Assembly: GCA_008973525.1 (NCBI GenBank)
Contig: WACJ01000039.1
Coordinates: forward strand, 1,612,001-1,676,000
Reading direction: 5' to 3'
Source of the DNA: Stenopsyche tienmushanensis
Lineage: Eukaryota > Arthropoda > Insecta > Trichoptera > Stenopsychidae
DNA length: 64,000 nt
Shown here in pieces: positions 15,101 to 30,100 of this stretch; position 1 is the first letter of the stretch; every line of letters begins with the position of its first letter. A model generated the notes under the pieces. It searched no databases. It worked only from the letters and a program-made list of their open reading frames with translations, and was not told the DNA's origin. The position numbers and the translations under genes are program-made.

Positions 15101-18100
15101 TTCGAGCACAAATAAAATTTTGATTATTTCCCGACGTTTGTGCGACGCAAAAATGTGTTCGTACGCGCATTTAAAATGTTAATACCGGCAAATGGCGATG
15201 CGAAAAGGTTTCGTTCCACTTAAAAAAATGACATAATATAATGGTGGGAATATTGCACACACCTAGAAAAATATTCAATTGATAAGCAAAGTCCGACGTA
15301 ATTCGTTTTAACACGTAAACGCAGACAAAATGCAAATTTTACTTGCGTAGAGAAAGTCTTTTCCTCGAGCATTTCGGCTGCCCAAATATTAAGCCTTGTC
15401 TGCTGTTCGAATCGACACAGTTTGGATTGTTGATTTTTTTTCTTCTTTAAACTGTGGCCAGGCCTTCGAAGACATTTTGTAACATCAATTATGCACAATG
15501 CAAACAATTGTGTAATCCTCGAGCATCAATAATTGTAATGTTTCAATCCGTATGATGTTTAGGCGTTATTTAATGATATAGATTGACGGCTCGATAGACA
15601 AATCGACGCTTTGAATCGCTTTGATTGACTTAATGCGAACCAGTGTATCTCAATCTGGGTGTCAGTAAGATTGGCATTTAAATATATTTTTTTGCATCTA
15701 TGAACTAAAAGCATACAGTTATTACTATGAACCACGCTTATTATTTTTTTTTTCAAGAGAATTTCGCTTTTAAGAAATCGCAAAAATTAGATCAAACTCA
15801 CTTTACGACTATTTTAAAATTGACATTTGAGACATTGAATAATATCAATGATTCATGAAAAGAAGCATAGAAATAAATCATAATTAAAGATAATCATTAG
15901 CATCGCAAGTGTGAATAATCAATTCATCTTATTTATCAAATATGGTGTCGTATAACTATTATTTTTAGAGAACTAAAGACATTCGCTTCTACTCCTTAAA
16001 GTACCATATCTTTTAAAGTTCAATATGTTAAGAAATTTTCCTAAGAAAATAATTTTTCATAAAATGGTTTCAAAAACCTGGATTGAGAAGACAAAATATT
16101 AATATTTCCAATATCTCAAATTTATTGGTATATAGAATTTTTTCACAATCTGAATTTGTATCTAAAACTTCAAAATGAAGCTTCAAGATCAAGTCCATTA
16201 TACCAATACTTGGTCTGATCGACATTTTATATTGTTATGATATTTCTGCACAGCTTTAGCTTTTCAATAGACAAACTTTGATATGGAACTATTTAATTAT
16301 ATATTAAATATAAATTTATATGAAATACTTTCATTTCTTAGGGAAAAATGAGACTAATCAGATAAAAGTGTATTAAAATGAAATGCATTTAAAAAAATAT
16401 TAGAATATCGTAATGATATATGGCTGTTAATCTAACTAAATAATCTTTTATGATGAAAAGCATCATTCAAATTCAATGAACTCGATCTAATGTTAAGAAA
16501 TTTGAATGAAATCCCGGTACGCTAGACAATCGGCAGTTGTCATATTTTTTAAGAAATATTCTATTGAGTTTATCTTAGAATAGTTGATAATCAATCTTTA
16601 AATCGGATGAATATATTGAGAAAGACGAGGAAAACCCCAAAACAATACCCTAAGTCTTTAAAGCATTTTTTTTTTGAAAAATTAAATATACATTTATTCA
16701 AATGTCATCAGTAATCAAATTTTAAATTTGTGAGGTGGAAAATAGCAGACGGTTATTGAAATCCATTATAAACTTAACATTTATATCTGGTTAATTATCA
16801 TGGACACAAAAGATGTAGCTTAATCATTCAAATGTCAATATGCATGTATGTATTTTTGTTGAAGTATCGAGAGATTTTTCCTATGATAAGGCATCTATGG
16901 CAAATCTAAAGATATTTGAATTTAACGCAGTTTTAAAGCTAAAAAATATGTTATATAATAGTCTATTATCTGACTAAAATGTACATATCCCCATTATTGA
17001 GCGTTATGTCAAGAATATTTCATGATTTTTTTTTTAAGTTCAATTGAAGTTCAATAGTTGTTTTATTTCGATAGAGATTGAATTTTAGTTCGTTTCAATG
17101 TCATATATATTATTGGTTCGTAAATTATACTAGTTTTGCTATTTTTTCATCGCGCGCGATAAGATAGACGGACAGTTATCAAAACAGATAAATTATTGTG
17201 TGCAAAAACAGTTATTTTTGTCATTTTCCTTCGCCTGAAAATCCGGTATTAAATTAGTAATTAAAAATAAAACCCAAAATGATGATTATCATCATAATCG
17301 ATCTTCAGTCTGAATCTGATCATCTGCGTCCGCAACACCTGGCTTCTGGTCAGAGCCATATAACATAATATAACAGCGGGGCAGTCATAAAATATATCAC
17401 CGAAGAGGTCAACCTAAATGTCCCCAGACGAAATTCGCCAATGATGAAAAGGGGTTTCCCGACCATAATTAAAGTTTATACATCCGTTGACTTTTAGATC
17501 TGTAATTTATAATCAAAGAGACCTGGTTTATGCGTAAAAAACCCGAATAGATCTAAATCAAAGTCTTATCGTCTTGAACAGCGTTTCCTAAACATCATTG
17601 TCAATCCCCTTGCTTTCATAAACTCGTCTCTGACACTCCTATTCTTCATGATATATCGTAAATATTCACATTTGCATATATATATCCAAGAGTCAATATG
17701 GTGCTTTAGATTCTGGACTCTCAATATAAAGATCCAGGATTAAATTAAGTAAGGAAAAAATTTCACCATACCAGCACCAAACATATTTTGATTCAGAAAT
17801 AAATTAGAAATGAAATTCTAGCTTATCTTTCTGACGATATTTTTCAAATAAGTATATACTTTTTGAATTTTGATAATCAATTGGATCATATTGACAGTCC
17901 AATAACGCTTTTTTTGTAGACTCTACAGATCCAATATTTCTATTTAAACATGAATAATTTGCAATTATGAACATGAGATTTATGGATATCTATTTTTGTT
18001 TTATGGATCGAAAATATCAATATTTTAAATTGGATCTATGGATGGTTTACAACGGAAATTAAAATATCTTTATCTATCATTTAAAATACCATTCAAATAA

Positions 18101-21100
18101 TCTTATCATGATTTAATCATATGTGGAAGGCAATGGGAAATCAATCAAATGCAAAATTCCAACCTTAGAAATATAACATGAAGATATTCAATATCAAACA
18201 TTTTAAAAGACAATTATTTAGATTTTTCTGCAAGTTTGTTAAATGATAATTTAGTATCCCCACTTCTCCTGGCGCCTTCCTTAATCTTTCGAAACCTTCG
18301 ACCAGATGGTCACTGCTAGCTTTGGGGATCACTGATTTAGACTATAGTAGGTGCATGTTGCTGATTTATTTTTTCCAGACACGATCGATTTTTTTGTCGG
18401 CTCAAACTGCCAATTAATCAACAAAGACGATAAAGATCGTAAGCGGTCCCATTCGGAGAGTTCATACGAAAAGTTCAAGCGATGCTCTTGTATCTGATGA
18501 TAGTACTATAAATTAAATGTAAACATTAACGTATAATTTTCTCTCGGTTTTTATATTAGGAGTGATCGATCATTTCCAAAACAATACTTTCGATTTTATG
18601 TGATCTCCTACAAAAAGAGAAAGTGCCCAAAGAAGAATAATCGTGATTTAAATAACATTTTTATTCTGCATGTGAAGCCCGATGTTTCCATTGGGCGTAA
18701 GATAAATGCCATTCATTAATAAGTCAAATGATTTGTAAATAGTAAGCATTTGTTAATTGCGTGAAATTAGGCTTTATGTTCGTCGACTTGTTGAGTGGCA
18801 TTAATTTAATCTACTGACTTGGAATAAAAAAAATACGGATGAATTTATACTACTCTTACCAGCTAACATGCAGGCGAAACTTTCTTCCATGAATGAACGT
18901 TTGCAGACGTATCAATTTTATAGAATAGGATTTGAATAGTGATACTATCTCAAGTATTTCCTATAAGAACTATGGCAAGTATATAATTACTTTTATGGCG
19001 GTAAAACGTCTTGATTAGATGTCGAACATATCAAAAAAGATCGTCAAACGATAAAATCAAAATGTTAATAAAATAAACATATTGATTTTGAATTCTCACA
19101 ATAGTGCTCAATAAAACCTCGATTATCCGGATGTATGATATTTAAAAATGAGATCATCTTAGTTACCGTAATAAATCAGATTTATTTAAGCACAATTTAT
19201 GAATATAAGTCAAACGTATTGGAACATATTTTTGTGAAGGCTAATAAATGTATATTTATCACAATCACAGAATTTTTTCTTATATCAGATGATCTGATTT
19301 TTCTCATTTAAGTCTCTTTTAAAAAAATACTATCTATTTGTATAGTTGCTTAACATTTTGATATGAAAAGCCCTGAGGCGTAAGCCTTCAAGTGATCCAG
19401 AGAGAGTATGAACGCCAATATGGCGTTCAGCACCCCATAGCGCTATATTTTTAGTAGCGTGCTTGTATTTCTAATAGAACATTATTATTTATTCAAATTA
19501 TGATGTCAAACATTATATTTACGACACGTTTGAATTAAATTTCCAATGAAGTTTTACGATCATACAAACGAACATAAAGAATCATTTGTATGTCTTTTTT
19601 TCATAGAGTACTAAATAGGGAGAATATAAATATTCATCAATAGATGACAACATAATAAACGTTGAAGAATCATTATAAATAGTAAAAAACCCAAATAAAA
19701 GTGATCTTATTTGAAATACTATTATAGGTTCGAAATGTATCGATTTCGAGCTTCAAGATCAAATGTCCTCTTTTGCAGCTTTCTTTGAGCATATTTTAAG
19801 CTGTATTTCGCCCTTTCGAAAACATTTGTATTGATGAGAGTATTTTGCTCTGGAAGGGGCGTTTATATACAGATAATTGAATCATTAATGTTGAGAATTA
19901 ATAATCTTGCTATACAATTTTATATTATTTTAGTATAATTTACGTTTAAACATTAGGGTAGGTTACATGTATAAAAATACAAATTTAACAAAATAAATAC
20001 AAAAACATTTTCTGGTTGAGAACCACTGGTTTTTTAATTACAAGTTATTCAATTTAAGTACAAATTAAAAATTATTCTACTAAGTTAAGGAACGATTTTG
20101 ATCCAGAAATATTTTGTAATTGGGTAATTGAAAAATCATCATCACTATAATTTTGCTCTAATTTTGATAGTAAAATTTAGTGTTGATGAAAATTATATAA
20201 CTAAATTTAATACTGAGCAAATTTTGGGCGTAAAAGTAAAAAAAATATTGATCCACGCATTGAATTATGTCCAATAGACTCTTCAAGAGTCAAAGATCAA
20301 CATGTTTAACAATTGACTAGATAGATCCCGTTCGATTCTTACTATAAAAGAAAATTATCCTCGAAGCAATCTAATTATCATATAAAAACGAAGATGCTGC
20401 TCAAAATATTATATAGCGAACTTGACCTCTACGTTCATTCAATTTAACTTGACCATTCCCATCAAGAGTCATATGTCAAGGTCTATAGAATTTTTTCAAT
20501 GAATCTTGTATTCAAATCGTATTCGTTAATGTCAATCGTTGACACTAGAAACTACATCGAGCATTATCATTTAATTCAATAACATGTGCCATGAATTATA
20601 TGACTACCGATTATTCGACTGGTTCATTAGCAAAAAATACACACAAGATAATTAATAACGACAACGTCAAATAAATTATGGTTATTATGCTAAATGATGG
20701 ACGTGGCACACTTGAATATATGTGGGTTTTGTGTATTCAACGAGAGTGCATCCGATCACGCAAGTGAGACTTTAAACCAATTGCAAAAAAAGCAATAAAT
20801 TTAGATAGGCACAGAAGAAAGTCGTCAATTATCGACATGCATGATGTATAATCTTCCCATCACGTTCTTGAAAGCTCGGTGAATGTACAAGCTGAAAAAT
20901 ATTTCTAATAACATGATAAAATTGTAAAAGAAGACTAAGCAAATGATGATATGCGCTTTCCATGCGAATGAAAATCTTATAAAATCAATCAATATTATTA
21001 CAATAATAGCCATCCGAAATTATACAAACATGATGACGAGCAGTATATGATAATAAATGGCTGCATGATGATGTTTGCGATATTTAATGCAAATTACGCT

Positions 21101-24100
21101 AAATGCATAAGAATTAAATTCGATTCCCATAAGGATGTCTCGTAATTGGTTGCAAACACTTTTCGTGTCCTACAATGAGAGTGTGAGAAATGTGCCATCG
21201 TGACACTGTGAACTATAGTTTTGACTTTTAGCATAAAATAAAGTGAAACTTCGATTTGTTGCCATTCCATGGATAGCTTTCGCCGTTGATAATGACCGCT
21301 TGTTTCAGCTCAATAAAAATATATATATAAACGATGTTTATTCCAATGGTGTCGAATAATTTGCCATTTGCTATGGATATATGTTGAAAATCACGAAAGC
21401 TGTCAAGATATTGAAATAATGAGACTGTCGAGATTTTGAACGCATGACGTTAATTTCAAAACGTGCAGACAATTTCGCAGATTGCCCTTAGAAGATCTGC
21501 ACCAAAAATACGCAAAATATTATTTAACGTTGAATAACTCTTGAGATTAGAAGTGATGTGACAAAATAATTTTTTATCGCAACAATTAACATTTGTCTGA
21601 GTAGCACTTATCCTAGAAAATGAAGGAAATGTTCAAATTTCAGGAAGTATTATACGAGTATATGCCACTTGTGCGCAAAAAATTATCATTATCGTATAAT
21701 TGATAAAAGCAGGCGCTCTTCAATATAAATTCAAGGATAAAGATAAATTTAAAATTATATTTATACAATGCATTTATATTAAGATGCGGTTGGCGATTTT
21801 TCCACGAATTGCATCACGCAGACAATACATTTTAATGCATGATATATGCGGTGGATAAGATCTATGCAATATATCGTTTATGTATCAGTTTGATCTCAAC
21901 AAGGACCTCGATTGAGACAATGTTAAAATAAGATAAAAATGTGTTATAAACTGGCTCATTTCCTTCGCAAAATATATGAACTTGATATCCTTGATGATTT
22001 TATATATCGATTTGATAAATAATAACTATATACCAAGTATCGTTATCACTCAATAAGTTAGTAGGATGACTAATGAAATAACAACTTTTTGAATAAACAA
22101 CAAAATAAAACAACGACTTAATTCATTAACATTAGTTTCCTTTAAGAGTGATACTTAATAAGCTTCAGTTTCGGCAATCATTTCTTCATTAAAACCATAT
22201 CTCTTCCCCTGGATTATTATTTTTTAGGTTTACAAACAGGTAGTAGTCGCTGAAAGTCAGATCTGGAAAATATGGTAATGGTAAATGGGGAAGCAATTCA
22301 AAGGCAATTCATGCAATTTTTCGCTTGTTGCGATCAACTTGTGACATCATTTGGGGTTATTTTTTCGCAATTGCTTCCATCAAACGCACCAATGATGCCA
22401 TATATTCGCTTTTAATGATTCTTCCCTTTTCAAGATTTTCAAAATACAGTGGGCCAAAATCATCCTACGAACTTATTGAGTGACGTGTTAGAAGTGTTAA
22501 AAACGGCAGCCTATCTGCATCGAATTCCTCAGGCTATAAATACATTTGGACTCGTTCTATAGCGAATCATCGCCTTTTGACGAGCACCCAAAAATACCAG
22601 AAACCAAAAAAACCGCTAAGATATAGAAATCGAGCCATTATTTTATAGACTGACTGAAATATTTCATCGTTGAATGGCTGATGAGCCATGGTCAACCGGA
22701 GACAGACGCCTCCTCGTCTGCGCACAATTATTTCGTATTAATCCTTCTTGACGTATAGATTTCACAACGAAGAAAAAAGAAAGCAGAATATTATTAACAA
22801 TAGATGAGCATCATTCATATATACCTACGTACAAAATGGTGATCCGGTTCCATAACAATCGTAAAAATTCCTCCGACCCAGTGGACACTGCAACAGTCCA
22901 AAGATGGCCTTTGCGTCCATATATTCGTTCGAATTTAATTGAATAAATGCACAATTTCAATAAGGTAAGATTCTTTGAATCATTATTTGAAAGCATTAAA
23001 AATGTCAAAGAGTTTGCAAAAATTAGTGTTTCGCAGTTCGGTGCTAATTATTCAAACAAATACTTGAAATTTCTTAACATTACTTAACGTTGTGCGCGAA
23101 TTAAATCCGAAGAATCTCGATGAAAATATTCCCAATAAAAAAATGACAGATGTCAAATTTAATATTGGTTATTAATGTGTTCGTGATGCTGTCAACTTAT
23201 AATTAAGTATTTTTTCAATGTCGGATGAAAATATTGGCGTACTCATAAACCGACGTAATGTTATCGTAAGAAGCTCTTATAAAATCAGTTGCCAAATGAT
23301 TTTATTGACTCGATATGCTCAGTTAACAAACAATGGGTTTTCCGTTTAGTCAGGTGTAGATTCGGATCGTTGAACGTCTTGTAAAATTTTGACGATTCCA
23401 AGGTGATTGTACGCATATAATTAATTTATGCAGGATGTATGATGATCTGATTAACAAAATAATAGCCGCAATGAATTCATCGGGCACATGTGGAGTTTTG
23501 TGCAGATTTCGTTCAAATTTGCATCGAAAATTTGACCCAAAAAATACTCGTGGATTTATAATCATATCCTTAAATTTGCTGCGAATGAAAAACATCGTTA
23601 AAAATATTGATGTTATCATCATGATGCACGAAGGTCACATCAAACAACGATTAGCTTTCAGGCTTCGCAGTCCCAATCCAAGGAGTACGACATCAAGGCA
23701 GATTGTTTTTCATTTATTGCGAGCGTTATGAAATATCAAGCGATTTTGCGGTCAAAATTTAATTATCGGTTGTGGCGAAGTCAAAACCACATCTTTAGAT
23801 CACGGTCATTTGGGCAAAAAAATAATTGAACGATGCACTTCCATGATTTATGGATTGATATTACGTTCTTCCTGATTGCATTGTAAATAAGCACATCTTG
23901 GAGATTTGCAGTCCATCATCGTTATGAGGTACATGATGGAAATGGCTTCCGTTTCTCGTCTTTGAGAGCTTTTTATGAGCCATGTCTCTGCACTGGATTA
24001 TCTTAGATCTTTGATGATCCAAGTCACGAATACCATGGCTTTCGTTAACCTTTAAATAAATTGGCTTTGAGCACGATATTTCTAAGTATTTTAATTGAGA

Positions 24101-27100
24101 TTAAATGCAATAATTGGGATTATACAGCCTTTTGAATTCCATTATATTAACCAGAATATAATCAACATTTTGAGACTAACCTTTTTAAATTCAGATTGTA
24201 AAAAGACACGGTACAGGAAATATTAAATAACTTTTATCATATTGTAAATGACACGAATATAAACCTCAAGGGCGTTTCTTTTGGAATTAGATAATGATAT
24301 AATTAATGGAGTTAGACCTTCTCTAAACAATCAGGGATTAATTGATTAAGCTTGAATTCAGAGAATCAAGAATTCTGAGTTAATATGTTAGGAGGGGTTG
24401 GGGTAAATTTATTTAACTTTAATGTATAATCATAAAAGACGATATCGAATATCACGTTTTCAGGTTTCACAATATTCTATGGAGGATATAATTTAATTTG
24501 GAGGCCCATGGATAAATTTCTTACTCGGCACAATGCCTATTTTATTAGCGTTCAAAAATTTTGCATGCCAATTTTCTAAAAAAGATATACTGCGAGCCTC
24601 TCATAATTAAATTGCACAAAGTTATTGCGTTATAAAATATACGAAGGCGAATAAATTTCGAAGTTTACGATTCAGGAAGCATTTCTCAACACCAATTGGG
24701 ATATATAAATTCAATCTGAGTTATACCATTACACATAAAATTGCATACGATTTGCGATTATTTCTGAGCGAATTTCTCAAAATTGAATTCGCCACGATGT
24801 AAAAAATGCATTTAATTGGTTGTAATATATTTTTAATTCGTCTGTTTTACATGTATAGATTGTAGACTGTGATTAGCACGCTATGCTAAAATGATGCAAT
24901 TTTTTGTTAATGCGGTTATAAATGTCTGATTTGAATAGATCGTTTGTTAAGCTGTTAATTGTATTTCATTTGAGTCAAGGATCAATATTTGGAATATGGG
25001 CGAATGCTTAGTTTTATATTGAAATGTGTATAATCAGAGCTTTCGTTGTGGTTTTAACTATGGGCTGCTCATATTAAAAAATGTGGTTATTGTATTTTAT
25101 CATGTTTTAAGTAATTATCTTTGTTTGCAAGTTCAAGCACGACAGGCGAAATGATTTCTGCTCTGGAACAACTTTCTATGTTGCTTTTTATATTGTGTTT
25201 TTGCTCATCTGCTTTGGCGTTTTTTATCATATGCAATTATTTATTGTCGTAAAAATATAATGGGTGAATAAGGCATTATAAAAAGGCTGTTTATGCTATC
25301 TTTATGAAAAATTGCTGAAATGAGAAAGGACTGCTCTATATTTCGTTGCGGTTGCGTGGGACTTGAGGTCAACATCTTTGCAATAATTAAGTCCTTGGTA
25401 TGAATCTATTGTTGTCCATTGTGAGCTTTGACAAATTTATTGCTGTTCAAACTGGATTGAATAATTTACAGGCGTGTCCGTTTGCATTTTTCAGATCTTT
25501 ATTGCAGCAAAAAAACGACTATAAACGTCCCATTTGAACATTTTTTTTAAACAAATACGCCAATAATTCATATTTAATGATCAGTTCGATATGATAAATT
25601 TATTTTGCATGAATTAAATTGAATATAATGACTCGTATATAAATTTACGTGGTAGAATCATTATGTCAATTGAAGTTAAAATGGTATTTTAATTCCCTGC
25701 TGTTGTTGCATTCTGTTATAAGACATTTTGTATGTTTATAAGGCGGCTAAAATGATAAATCTCACTTTCCATTTTTCGTCGCGAATATCAAATTCGCCAT
25801 GAGATCCTATTGAACATTCTTCGGTGATGATTAAGAAGCTTGGATTATCCGTCGCATTGTTCTAGAGTGATTTTCACGGGTAGTCTCCATACTGATTTCT
25901 TAGCGGATAAGGCCAATATTCGCCTTGAATATATTGTCTCACCGTAGCTAATTGGATAGTAAATGTTTCCGTACTTCTTTGTGAGTAGCAGCTCTATCAC
26001 AAAGAAGACCTGAATCCGGTACAGCCTAAAACAAAGCCTCGACAATCCGATTCGATTATTCTGATCGCGGCAAGGCCGCAAGGACGCATCGATTCTAAGA
26101 AATTAGATAAATTATTGCTTTCGTATACATATTTTGCAAAGTTCGTGGAAATTTATTTTAATATTAATAGCATCGATGACAATCCAAATACTAAAATTAG
26201 AATTGGTTTATGATAGATTTTAATAGCACAACAGGTTTGAATGACTACCGCTCGTCGAGGTCTTTTAATTTATTCACTGTCAATATTAGGCATTAATGAA
26301 ATATCTCCTAAAAGTATAATTAATTATAAGAAAATGGTAAGCCATTTAGTCGGAATATTTTAAAATATAACAAGATAAGAATTAAGAGATTTTCTTCCAC
26401 TAAAGATCATAAATCAAAATAAATATGTGCATGATTATTGAAATCTATGTTGTAAAATTCACAAATGCTTGTTTCGAATATACTTATTATTGTTTAGATA
26501 AAGTTTTATAGATTTTTTTCTTCTGTTATAAATTATGATTGTAAAATAAATAGCACAATATTATACAGAGTGCGGCAGGGATACGACCTTATTTTAAACA
26601 TGAATAACACAAACACTATAAGAGAAATCAGTTTAATTTTTTTCCATGTTACAGAGAGATATTTTAAGTTTTTATCCTGTGTAGACTTTGCAAGAACTTA
26701 TTAATCACCTTAGTATTTATTTGTTCAGATCCAGAAAATGATATTAAAATCAAGATCAAACCCATTGAATTTACTGTAGGTCATATTATTTTCAATTTTA
26801 TTTAGAGGTTATAATAAAATTTAATTTAAATTATATTAATTAAATGTGACCCCCCTCATAACTTGTTTTAGCATTTTGCATGATATAAGCTTACAATGAA
26901 ATGCAAAATTCACGGATATATAATACATTAAAATCTCTCAGCTTATGCTACTTTTTTTGTGCGATTTCAAAGTTATGCAGTTTTTTTTTGCAATTTTAAA
27001 ACTTATCAGAAGTAAAAAATACATGGAGCAGAGAGCCCTTGATTTTGAAGTCCTTTTATTTCTCGACAATGCAAAGTATAATAATGTGAAGGTATTTTTT

Positions 27101-30100
27101 CTTACACTAAATACAAGCATCATTCCGCCGGGCCGCAAACAGTAAGTCGAAAATAAAAAAAACCCAACTTTTATTTCAGTATTAGTGGTCAGATTTTTTT
27201 TGCTTTTTCTACCGGTCCTCATGTGTAAAAAGGTTGGGAAACACTAGTTTAAATCATGTTGCATCTGCTATCGCTAAATTACGCTGTAGGCTAGAATGCA
27301 TGCTGGAGGATAAGGATATCTGACATTAGAGATGATTTTACCAATGATGCGAAAAATCTTTAAAATGTTACCAAAAATGTATTTTTTTGATAAAATAAGG
27401 TACATAAATATTTTTAATTAATTTGTTTTCCTGATTTTTTTGTGCGAATTTGGGTATATTTTATGTAGCTGTTTTAAAGTTATGCGGTTTTTAAAATGCA
27501 TGAAACGCATCTTCACTTTTCCTATTTAAGTCATAGGTTTTTTTTGTGCGATTTTTCGCGGAACGCATCTACCGCACAAAAAAAGGTTTAAGTGTATATG
27601 GAATTTGTTAAAAACAAGGAACAATGACGATACCCAAATAGAAAGACGGTAAACATAGAATTTTACAGCTATAACAGCTTTTAATATATATTTGAACTCA
27701 TCGAGCTAAAAAGGTGAATCTCTCTTTGGACTTGAGGAAGCTTTTAAGATAGGGTTTTAAAACATCCCGGATTGGCCGGGATTGTCTCGGAATTGAAGTT
27801 GCCAATTGAATGCCAAATTATCCCAGAATCTCCGAGAAAACTATTGAATAATATCACCTTCATATATATCGCGAAATTTCATAAATTTATATTTCAGTTT
27901 TGGAGAAAATGCCCTTGAATTGCCACAAAAAAATATTGACCATCATATTTTACTTGGTCATCATACTTAAGTTGGTCACCATCATACTAAACCATCAGAT
28001 TCCTCGAGATCAAGAAGATCATCATCATAATTTTATAAACCGATTTATACAATTTTATGGAATGAAATATTAATAATTCTTATCCTCCCCAAATTGTTGA
28101 TACTGCAATTTAATGATAAATAAACTATAATCTATCATACTAACAATGTAAAAATCATTTATGAATGAAGATTTTAAAGAACAACAACGTTTGTTAATAA
28201 ACAAGAGCTCTTGAAGTATTAATAAATGCATCCGCGTTTTTTAGAGAGAAATATATGATTGCATTATGTTTATGCACTTGAATTGAATCTTCATCCAAAT
28301 TTATCAATGGGATGTAAGTGTTACTTAAAATAAAATTACAGCATTTTACTTGATAAACAAGCTGCCGAAAATCCGTTACGCCGTCAGATTCTTTTGATGT
28401 TTGAACATTTTTTCAAACAAAAACATCAGTGCGAGTATTCAATTACTCAAGTGCTGAATAAATATTATTTTTTGGGTTACTTTTTTGCTATCGTATAATC
28501 GAGTAAATTATTCGAATAACTTCCAAACGAGCGATCATTTATAACAAAAACAAATATGAAATCTGTGTGCAAATCGATTTGCGAAATATCAATTTGGACT
28601 TCGTATCAATATTTTGGGCGTTTGAATATTTTTTGAATCGCAGCAGGAATCGACGAAATATTTACGTATTTTATGGATGATTTTGTGAGAAAAAATCTTA
28701 TTGCACACAGAAGAATCGAAATGTCGAGGTCGAACGATCGGGACTCATAGATAACTTTGAACCTTCAAATGTGTATGAAGCATATGATTATTTCATATGC
28801 GGCTTAAGTCTTTCACAACTCGTTTATTATTCGGTTATAATAAATGTTTGATAAAACGCAATTTGGATATGTTTAGTGTATTCCACAATTTCATGACATG
28901 CCCGAGAAGCAAGGGCGTTGTATCATAGCATAATCTGAATGCATATCGGAAATAGCATTCGTCAATATTGTAAAGGTGTAATTTTTAACAAGGTGCTAAT
29001 GGCTGCGTTCTTATAGTGATTGTTGTCATATTTACGATGTGATGTAAATTGTGACAATCCAAGGAAATTCTTGACATGGTAACATTTGTTATTGTTTGCT
29101 ATTACATAATTTACTATGCGATATGTATTCATCGTTTATCATGTACTAAAAAATCATTGCGTTCATTTCATTTCGTTCATGGGTTTGCTGATGTCGAACT
29201 AATTATTTAGAAATAAGCAAGTAATAGATTTATGAACTATAAAACGGATAAGATAAAGACAAGAATGATTAACATAAGTTAAGTCAAGAAGTTGCCCACG
29301 AGCGATTTTAAACAAGGTTTAATGATTGTGCATTATTTTGATTATGTCAGATCCTGTATTACAATAATTGAAGGTTTCATGGTATGGTATGATTTAAAAA
29401 AGCTTATTAAGCAGAAGAAAATAATACGTTTCATTGATTATATTCTGAGATAGCTAATATTTTAGTAGGTATAATTATTTTGCCAAATTATTAAGAAAGT
29501 TTTTGAAAAAAAATATGAAGGCAAAGAAAAGGAATACAAAATGATTCAACCATGTTTTGGGATAGTTATGAATGTATTATGATCTAATAAATTTACTTAC
29601 TACTGATTGAAATGTAAATTATAGCTAATTGTATTTAACAGATTTTCTATTAAATAAAATTTTAATAATAAGAAAAACGACTATCCTAATTAAGTTTGGA
29701 AGGCAAATAAGAAGAACCATCATCCATAAAAATACCTTAAATAAATCCTGTAGATTACCGTCGTTATGGTTATAAAAATATCGTTCTGTACTAGTCACCA
29801 TTGAACAACGATATTTTTTTGTTGGCGAAATAGTTTTATTTTCGGAGCTTTTTTCGGCAATATCAATAGTTTTATACTCTATTTATTGCTGGAAAGGATC
29901 AATATAAATTTTATTGTATGGAGCTAATCACTCATGTGAATTTTGGGTACTATTTCTACCAAATATAAGATGTACCCATAAAGATTTTCGTTTTTTAAAT
30001 GAATGATTTGAATGCTCATATTTTTTTTATCTTTAATATATTATTACAGAATGTAATTTTCATCGTTGAATATAACCTCTTTCCATCTATCTGGTAGCAT

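Noticed and set aside
18270..18350. Possible hAT end (TTTGGGGATCACTGATTTAG)
   Set aside because: The match to hAT termini is short and no partner or target duplication was seen.
23350..23731. Overlapping 90- and 98-codon frames on opposite strands
   Set aside because: No motif or splice support in either; likely chance frames within the 24-kb intron.
25845..26081. 78-codon minus-strand frame in a less AT-rich patch
   Set aside because: No known motif, no supporting splice sites or neighbouring exons; could be transposon debris.
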